Assembly: GCF_949987515.2 (NCBI RefSeq)
Contig: NC_082683.1
Span: 100,055,918 to 100,119,917, forward strand
Length of the DNA stretch: 64,000 nt
DNA from: Delphinus delphis
Lineage: Eukaryota; Chordata; Mammalia; Artiodactyla; Delphinidae
Direction: 5' to 3'
Part shown: positions 59,600 through 64,000 of the stretch, piece after piece
How positions within the stretch are numbered: the stretch's first letter is position 1
Layout: every line of letters starts with the position of its first letter
Translations under genes and position numbers: made by a program
Notes under the pieces: generated by a model
Seen by the model: the letters and a program-made list of their open reading frames with translations, nothing else
What the model was told of the DNA's origin: nothing
The model's database searches: none

Positions 59600-60380
59600 T
59601 TTGGGATGATTCGTTGTCTATTCAGGTATTCCACAGATGCAGGGTACATCAAGTTGATTGTGGAGATTTAATCCGCTGCTCCTGAGGCTGCTGGGAGAAA
59701 TCTCCCTTTCCCTTCTTTGTTCACACAGCTCGCAGGGTTCAGCTTTGGTTGGCCCCGCCTCTGCGTGTAGGTCTCCTGAGGGCGTCTGTTCTTTGCTCAG
59801 ACAGGACAGGGTTAAAGGAGCAGCTGATTTGGGGGCTCTGGCTCACTCAGGCTGGTGGGGAGGGAGGGTTACGGATGCAGCGTGAGCCTGTGGCGGCAGA
59901 GGCCAGTGTGACATTGCACCAGCCTGAGGCGCACCATGTGTTCTCCCAGGGAAGTTGTCCCTGGATCACAGGACCCTGGCAGTGGCGGGCTGCACAGGCT
60001 CCCAGGAGGGGAGGCGTGGATAGTAACCTGTGCTTGCACACAGGCTTCTTGGTGGCGGCAGCAGCAGCCTTAGCGTCTCATGCCCGTCTCTGGGGTCTGT
60101 GCTGATAGCCGCGGCTCGTGCCCGTCTCTGGAGCTCCTTTAAGCAGCGCTCTGAATCCCCTCTCCTCGCGCACCAGGAAACAAAGAGGGAAGAAAAAGTC
60201 TCTTGCCTCTTCGGCAGGTCCAGACTTTTTCCCGGGCTCCCTCCCGGCTAGCCATGGTGCACTAACCCCTTCAGGCTGTGTTCACGCCGCCAACCCCAGT
60301 TCTCTCCCTGCGACCAGACTGAAGCCCAAGCCTCAGCTCCCAGACCCCGCCTGCCCCGGCGGGTGAGCAGACAAGCTCCA
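59600..60380 (-). promoter_or_regulatory. CpG-rich L1 5'UTR (promoter region)
   Basis: GC-rich sequence with many CpGs ('gatagccgcggctcgtgccc', 'ttcacgccgcc') at the 5' end of an L1 on the minus strand. L1 5'UTRs carry the internal pol II promoter, and some also fire antisense. Frames 59658-60366 are GC-driven. Activity is inferred. Confidence 0.5.
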
Positions 60381-61187
60381 GGATAGACCATATCTTGGGT
60401 CACAAATCAAGCCTTGGTAAATTTAAGAAAATTGAAATCATATCAAATATCTTTTCTGATCACAAGGCTATGAGACTCGGTATCAATTACAGGAAAAAAA
60501 CTGAAAAAATAAATACATACAAACACATGAAGGCTAAACAATATGCTACTAAATAACCAAGAGATCACGGAAGAAATCAAAGAGGAAATCAAAAAATACC
60601 TAGAAACAAATGACAATGAAAACACAATGACCAAAAACCTATGGGGTGCAGCAAAAGCAGTTCTAAGAGGGATGTTTATAGCAATACAATCCTACCTCAA
60701 GAAACAGAAACAACTCAAATCAACCACCTAACCTTACACCTAAAGCGATTAGAGAAGGAAGAACAAAAAAAACCCAATGTTAGTAGAATAAAAGAAATCA
60801 TAAAGATCAGATCAGAAATAAATGAAAAAGAAATGAAGGAAACAATAGCAAAGATCAATAAAACTAAAAGCTGGTTCTTTGAGAAGATAAACAAAATTGA
60901 TAAACCATTAGTCAGACTCATCAAGAAAAAAAGGGAGAAGACTAAAATCAACAGAATTAGAAAAGGAAAAGTAACAACTGACACTGCAGAAATACAAAGG
61001 ATCATGAGAGATTACTACAAGCAACTATATGCCAATAAAATGGACAACCTGGAAGAAATGGACAAATTCTTAGAAAAGTACAACCTTCCAAGATTGAACC
61101 AGGAAGAAATAGAAAATATAAACAGACCAATAACAAATAATGAAATTGAAACTGTGATTAAAAATCTTCCAACAAACAAAGCCCAGG
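60381..61187 (+). mobile_element. L1 ORF2 segment, sense portion of the inverted L1
   Basis: Begins mid-endonuclease ('catatcttgggtcacaaatc'), with the 'S-D-H' motif of the endonuclease at about 60455, and continues in a long open frame (60641-61195) into the RT domain. It ends at LPTNKAQD, where the LTR tail begins. No 3'UTR, polyadenylation signal or A-tail. Divergence is low, like the inverted 5' half. Confidence 0.85.
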
Positions 61188-61225
61188 ACAGGTGAGTGGA
61201 CCCAAGTTTGGTTTGGTAACACTCT

Positions 61226-61524
61226 TCCAGGCCCACCCCTCAGAGGGACCCTGAGTGCCACCCTTGGTCAAGAGGGCCTGGGTGAACCCCCACCCCCACC
61301 CTGTGGGGCTGGCTGAGCCAGTTCCATCTGGAGGGCGGCCGCAGCCCCAGGGCAGGCCAGGCATATGCAGTGCTGAGAAACTCCCATCCACACAAGACCC
61401 TTAACCCCTAGTTATTGTAATATGTACTTCATTTGAAAAGAAATAGCCTGTAGGGACATCTCTACAACTGAGAGTACAAAATGAGTACAATTTATCTAAG
61501 AATGGCATGAAACAGTTTCTGAGT
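61226..61524. other. Unique sequence, nothing recognised
   Basis: GC-rich to 61380, then AT-rich. No gene or repeat landmarks. Confidence 0.4.
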
Positions 61525-61631
61525 GATTCCTATGTGCCAGCACTGTCTTTACTCGTGAAATTCTCATAAGGACCCTGTGAGGCAGGTACTCTTACCATTA
61601 TTCCTATTTTACAGATGAGGAGGCTGAGGCA

Positions 61632-61690
61632 TGAAATGAGCAGGAGCCTGCAGGGCCCTCCTGGGTACAAAAGCCCCTCTGTGTCCCCTG

Positions 61691-61721
<31 letters not shown>

Positions 61722-62486
61722 TAATATTTATTTATTTAGGATGCACCAGGTCTTAGTTGTCGCATGTGGAATCTTCATCACGGCATGTTTTAGTTATGGC
61801 ATGTGGCCTTCTTAGTTGCAGCATGCAGACTCTTAGTTGCAGCATGCAGACTCTTAGTTGCAGCATGCATGTGGGATCTAGTTCCCCAACCAGGGATAGA
61901 ACAAGGCCCCCTGCTTTGGGAGTGCGGAGTCTTAGCCACTGGACCACCAGGGAAGTCCCCCCCCCCCCATTTCTTATTTGTAGAAAAAGGCTTTAGTCTC
62001 CTAAGCCTGAGTTCCAAAGAGTAGATTCAAGCAGGTGCTAATTAGGGAAGTAAGGGGATACAGAAACAAAGGAAAAGCAGTCAAACAAATAGTTCAGTGA
62101 TAAAACAGAGTCCTAGGGATATACATTAACAATCTGATACATATATTTTGAATTGTTCTGCAGGAACTAAGACCCCCACCCAGGTGGAGGTCAGGCTGAG
62201 CACAAACGTGTAGACCCCCGACTGGCTGGAACCAAAGGTTGATTGAGATTCCTGCACTACCACCCTGTTACCTCACCACCAACCAATGAAAAGAAAGTCA
62301 TACCCCCTGAAGCCCTCACCCAAAAACCCTTCCCTGAAAGCCATCAGGGAGTTTGGGTCTTTTGAGCATGAGCCACCTGTTCTCCTTGCTGGGCCCTGCA
62401 GTAGATATTTCTATTCTCCAAACTCCAACGTTTTGGTTTGCTTGGCCTCAGTGTGCATCAGGCACACAGACTTGGGTTCGGCAACA
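61632..62486 (+). mobile_element. Solo ERV1-like LTR (subfamily A)
   Basis: TGAAATGAGCAGG...GGTTCGGCAACA. It is flanked by GGCA (61628-61631) and GGTA (62487-62490), a 4-bp duplication with one change. It is collinear with the antisense copy at 12750-13355. The MIR on both sides gives an independent proof of its limits. A SINE sits inside. Confidence 0.85.
61690..61967 (-). mobile_element. CHR-type SINE with internal tandem units and (GAA)n tail
   Basis: Antisense. Contains three near-identical copies of 'cttagttgcagcatgcagac' (61811-61868) plus degenerate ones, a (TTC)n tail side at 61693-61712, and a poly-C run at the other end (61957-61967). Same organisation as the copy at 10597-10905. 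Confidence 0.88.
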
Positions 62487-62639
62487 GGTAGAGAAATAAG
62501 TAACTTGCCACAGAACTAGGGTTCAACCCTGTAATCTGGCTCTGAACCCACACTCTTAAGTATTAGATTACACTTCTGAAGATGTCTCACCAAAAGGGAA
62601 AATAGTTGACAGCTAGAACTGAAACCACACAACTCAGAT

Positions 62640-63157
62640 GGGATTCAAAACCAGTCGGAACTCAGATTGGGACTTGAACCCCTGGGCTGGAACTCGAACT
62701 CATTGTCTTTTAATTGAGACTGCACACCTGGTCTCAGGACTTAATGAAGCTCAGGTTCTTTAAACACAGAAGGAGTTTAGCAAGAGGCAAAGTGATAGGT
62801 AAGAAGTGAATTTATTGAGAGAGATAACACATTCCGTACACAGAATGCGGTCCATCTCAAAAGGCAAGAGTGGCCTTGAAATATGGGGTGGTTAGTTTTT
62901 ACGGGCTGCGTAATTTCATAGGCTAAGAAGTGGGAGGATTATTTCAACTATTTTGGAGAAGGGGCAGGGATTTCCACGAATTGGGCCACAGCCCACTCTT
63001 GGGCCTTTTATGGTCAGCCTGAGAACTATCAGGGTGCCTGTAGGTGAGTCATTTAGATGCTAATGTATTAGAATAAGCGTGTAATGAGGCCCAAGGTCCA
63101 CTGGAAGTCAAATCTTCTGCCATCTTGGGCCTAATCTGTTCTAACCAGTTTATGTCA
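62640..63157 (-). mobile_element. ERV1-like LTR (subfamily D), antisense
   Basis: The minus strand starts near TGACATAAACTGG, with 'aggcccaagatggcagaaga', 'gatggaccgcattctgtgta' and AATAAA (plus strand TTTATT 62810-62815). The 3' edge is uncertain; 62640-62740 may be U5 or leader. Confidence 0.65.
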
Positions 63158-63182
63158 CGTCCTATGGCTATGTCATTTTTTA

Positions 63183-63500
63183 CTTTATTTATTTATTTTT
63201 AAACAAATTTACTCATTTATTTTTGGCTGTGTTGTGTCTTCGTTGCTGCGCACGGGCTTTCTCTAGTTGCAGCGAGTGGGGGCTACTCTTCATTGTGGTG
63301 TGCAGGCTTCTAATTGCAGTGGCTTCTCTTGTGGAGCACAGGCTCTAGGCATGCGGGCTTCAGTAGTTGTGACACGTGGGCTCAGTAGTTGTGGCTCACG
63401 GGCTCTAGAGCACAGGCTCAGTAGTTGTGGCACACGGGCTTAGTTGCTCCACGGCATGTGGGATCTGGGCCCTCGGCAGTGAGTCCTAACCACTGGACTG
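63183..63500 (-). mobile_element. CHR-type SINE, long subfamily, internal deletion near the 5' end
   Basis: Antisense long-type copy. Near its 5' end the text jumps from 'catgtgggatctgggccctc' to 'ggcagtgagtcctaaccact', so about 30 bp spanning the B box are missing. Confidence 0.9.
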
Positions 63501-63504
63501 CTTA

Positions 63505-63560
63505 AAACAATGCCTAGCACAAAGCATTCAGTAAATGTTGGCTATTGTTACCTTCTAGAG
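63505..63560 (+). repeat. MIR SINE 3' end
   Basis: 'caatgcctagcacaaagcat', 'tcagtaaatgttggctattg' is the MIR 3' terminus. Confidence 0.6.
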
Positions 63561-63574
63561 GCCTTTGGATTTTA

Positions 63575-64000
63575 ATAACGGATAATGACAATATGTGGCC
63601 CTGTGGAGACACTCCAGGGTGGACTCTCACACACCAAGTTCCATGCAGGACTGAAACCCTGGCACTTTCTTCCTCTCCAACCCCGTTCTTGCCACCATAG
63701 CCTTGGAGGACTTCACTGTCCAGGAGGATGTGCCATCCAATCACTGGCTTCTTGCCACCTGACCTCTTCTCCTCTCTTTCTACCTCTCTTATGTTCAGAG
63801 TGGGGATATTATCATTCCTATTTTCTTCACCTTGAAAAATCACTAACTCAAGGGTCCTATTATCTGACCACACTCTTCCATCCTCCCAGCTTGTCTATTC
63901 AGCTACCCCAGCTATAACAGATCTTCAACATCGTTAAAATATCCTGCCCATCCAGGTAGTGTTCTCCTTATCCATCACCTCTTCCTCTCATTACCTCTTT
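63575..64000 (+). repeat. L2/CR1-like LINE remnant, endonuclease region
   Basis: One frame reads EDFTVQEDVPSN at about 63690-63725, resembling the GDFN-type endonuclease motif of L2-like LINEs. The surrounding word order resembles 13640-14050. Continues beyond the window. Confidence 0.45.

Larger units (their letters stand above)
57548..60380 (-). mobile_element. L1 5' half (5'UTR and ORF1), inverted segment
   Basis: On the minus strand: CpG-rich 5'UTR from about 60380 down to 58572, then ORF1 to its C-terminal domain, stopping at 'gagaaatcaaaatacc' near 57548. It is the inverted 5' portion of an L1 whose sense portion follows at 60381. ORF1 is little decayed apart from a SINE, so this is a fairly young L1. 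A purine-repeat expansion lies within the 5'UTR. Confidence 0.85.
57207..61221 (+). mobile_element. ERV1-like LTR (subfamily B) broken by a rearranged L1
   Basis: Left part 57207-57547 (TGTAACCCAGC...) and right part about 61187-61221 (...GGTTTGGTAACA) are the two ends of one LTR. They are flanked by the 4-bp duplication CTCT at 57203-57206 and 61222-61225. Compared with the 482-bp copy at 42533-43014, about 100 bp of the middle, including the polyadenylation signal, is missing. The gap is filled by 3.6 kb of L1. Confidence 0.8.
61525..62580 (-). repeat. MIR SINE split by a solo LTR
   Basis: Left part 61525-61631 ('cctatgtgccagcactgtct', 'cctattttacagatgaggag', 'gctgaggca') and right part 62487-62580 ('aaataagtaacttgccacag', 'gggttcaaccctgtaatctg', 'cacactcttaag') are contiguous pieces of an antisense MIR. 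The 856-bp gap is an LTR plus a SINE. Confidence 0.75.

Overview
This is nuclear DNA from a mammal, almost certainly a cetacean and most likely a toothed whale. The main clue is at least 23 copies of the tRNA-derived CHR SINE family (5' end GCTTCCCTGGTGG, A/B boxes of a tRNA-like promoter, A-rich tail). These include very clean copies of the short type with the 'ctgggcccgtgagccatggccgc' style body that I associate with odontocetes. I also see several L1 elements of cetartiodactyl type, ERV1-like solo LTRs, and older mammalian repeats (MIR, L2, hAT, Tigger). I find no intact cellular protein-coding gene, no exon I can recognise and no structural RNA gene. Open reading frames in the window are explained by L1 ORF1/ORF2 remnants, by SINE bodies that happen to be open on both strands, by LTR/5'UTR sequence, or by low-complexity repeats.

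Layout. 1-13.6 kb: mostly unique AT-rich intergenic sequence with MIR pieces, an LTR-like repeat at 7.7-8.5 kb, three SINEs (8.5, 9.8 and 10.6 kb), an LTR end at 11.1-11.5 kb and an antisense solo LTR at 12.75-13.36 kb. 13.6-15.85 kb: an L2/CR1-like endonuclease remnant followed by an old L1 ORF2. 15.9-19.8 kb: unique sequence with L2 pieces and an unidentified antisense poly-A-ended segment that may be a retrocopy. 19.8-25.2 kb: a long, decayed sense L1 with three SINEs inserted one after another at a single target. 25.2-39.4 kb: a 13-kb L1 nest (old L1, younger L1 inside it, then two head-to-tail L1 copies) carrying six SINEs and followed immediately by a seventh. 39.4-43 kb: AT-rich sequence ending in an antisense ERV LTR. 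43-53 kb: mixed unique sequence and SINEs, a Tigger-type MITE, MIR, a hAT remnant, a strong CTCF motif and a possible conserved regulatory element. 53.7-55.3 kb: a cluster of three LTRs. 57.2-61.2 kb: a rearranged 5'-inverted L1 embedded in an LTR. 61.5-63.6 kb: a solo LTR inside a MIR, another LTR and two SINEs. 63.6 kb to the end: a second L2-like remnant.

Most of the interest lies in the record of retroelement insertion. An LTR flanked by a 4-bp duplication has lost about 100 bp of its middle and holds a poly-A-less, 5'-inverted L1. One site has taken three SINEs serially. SINEs show signs of 3' read-through and of internal tandem expansion. All element families switch orientation bias near 40-43 kb. 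Separately, a perfect CTCF core motif and a few AT-rich blocks dense in homeodomain/POU/E-box words are the only candidates for host regulatory function. Family names for old repeats are from memory and would need a library search.
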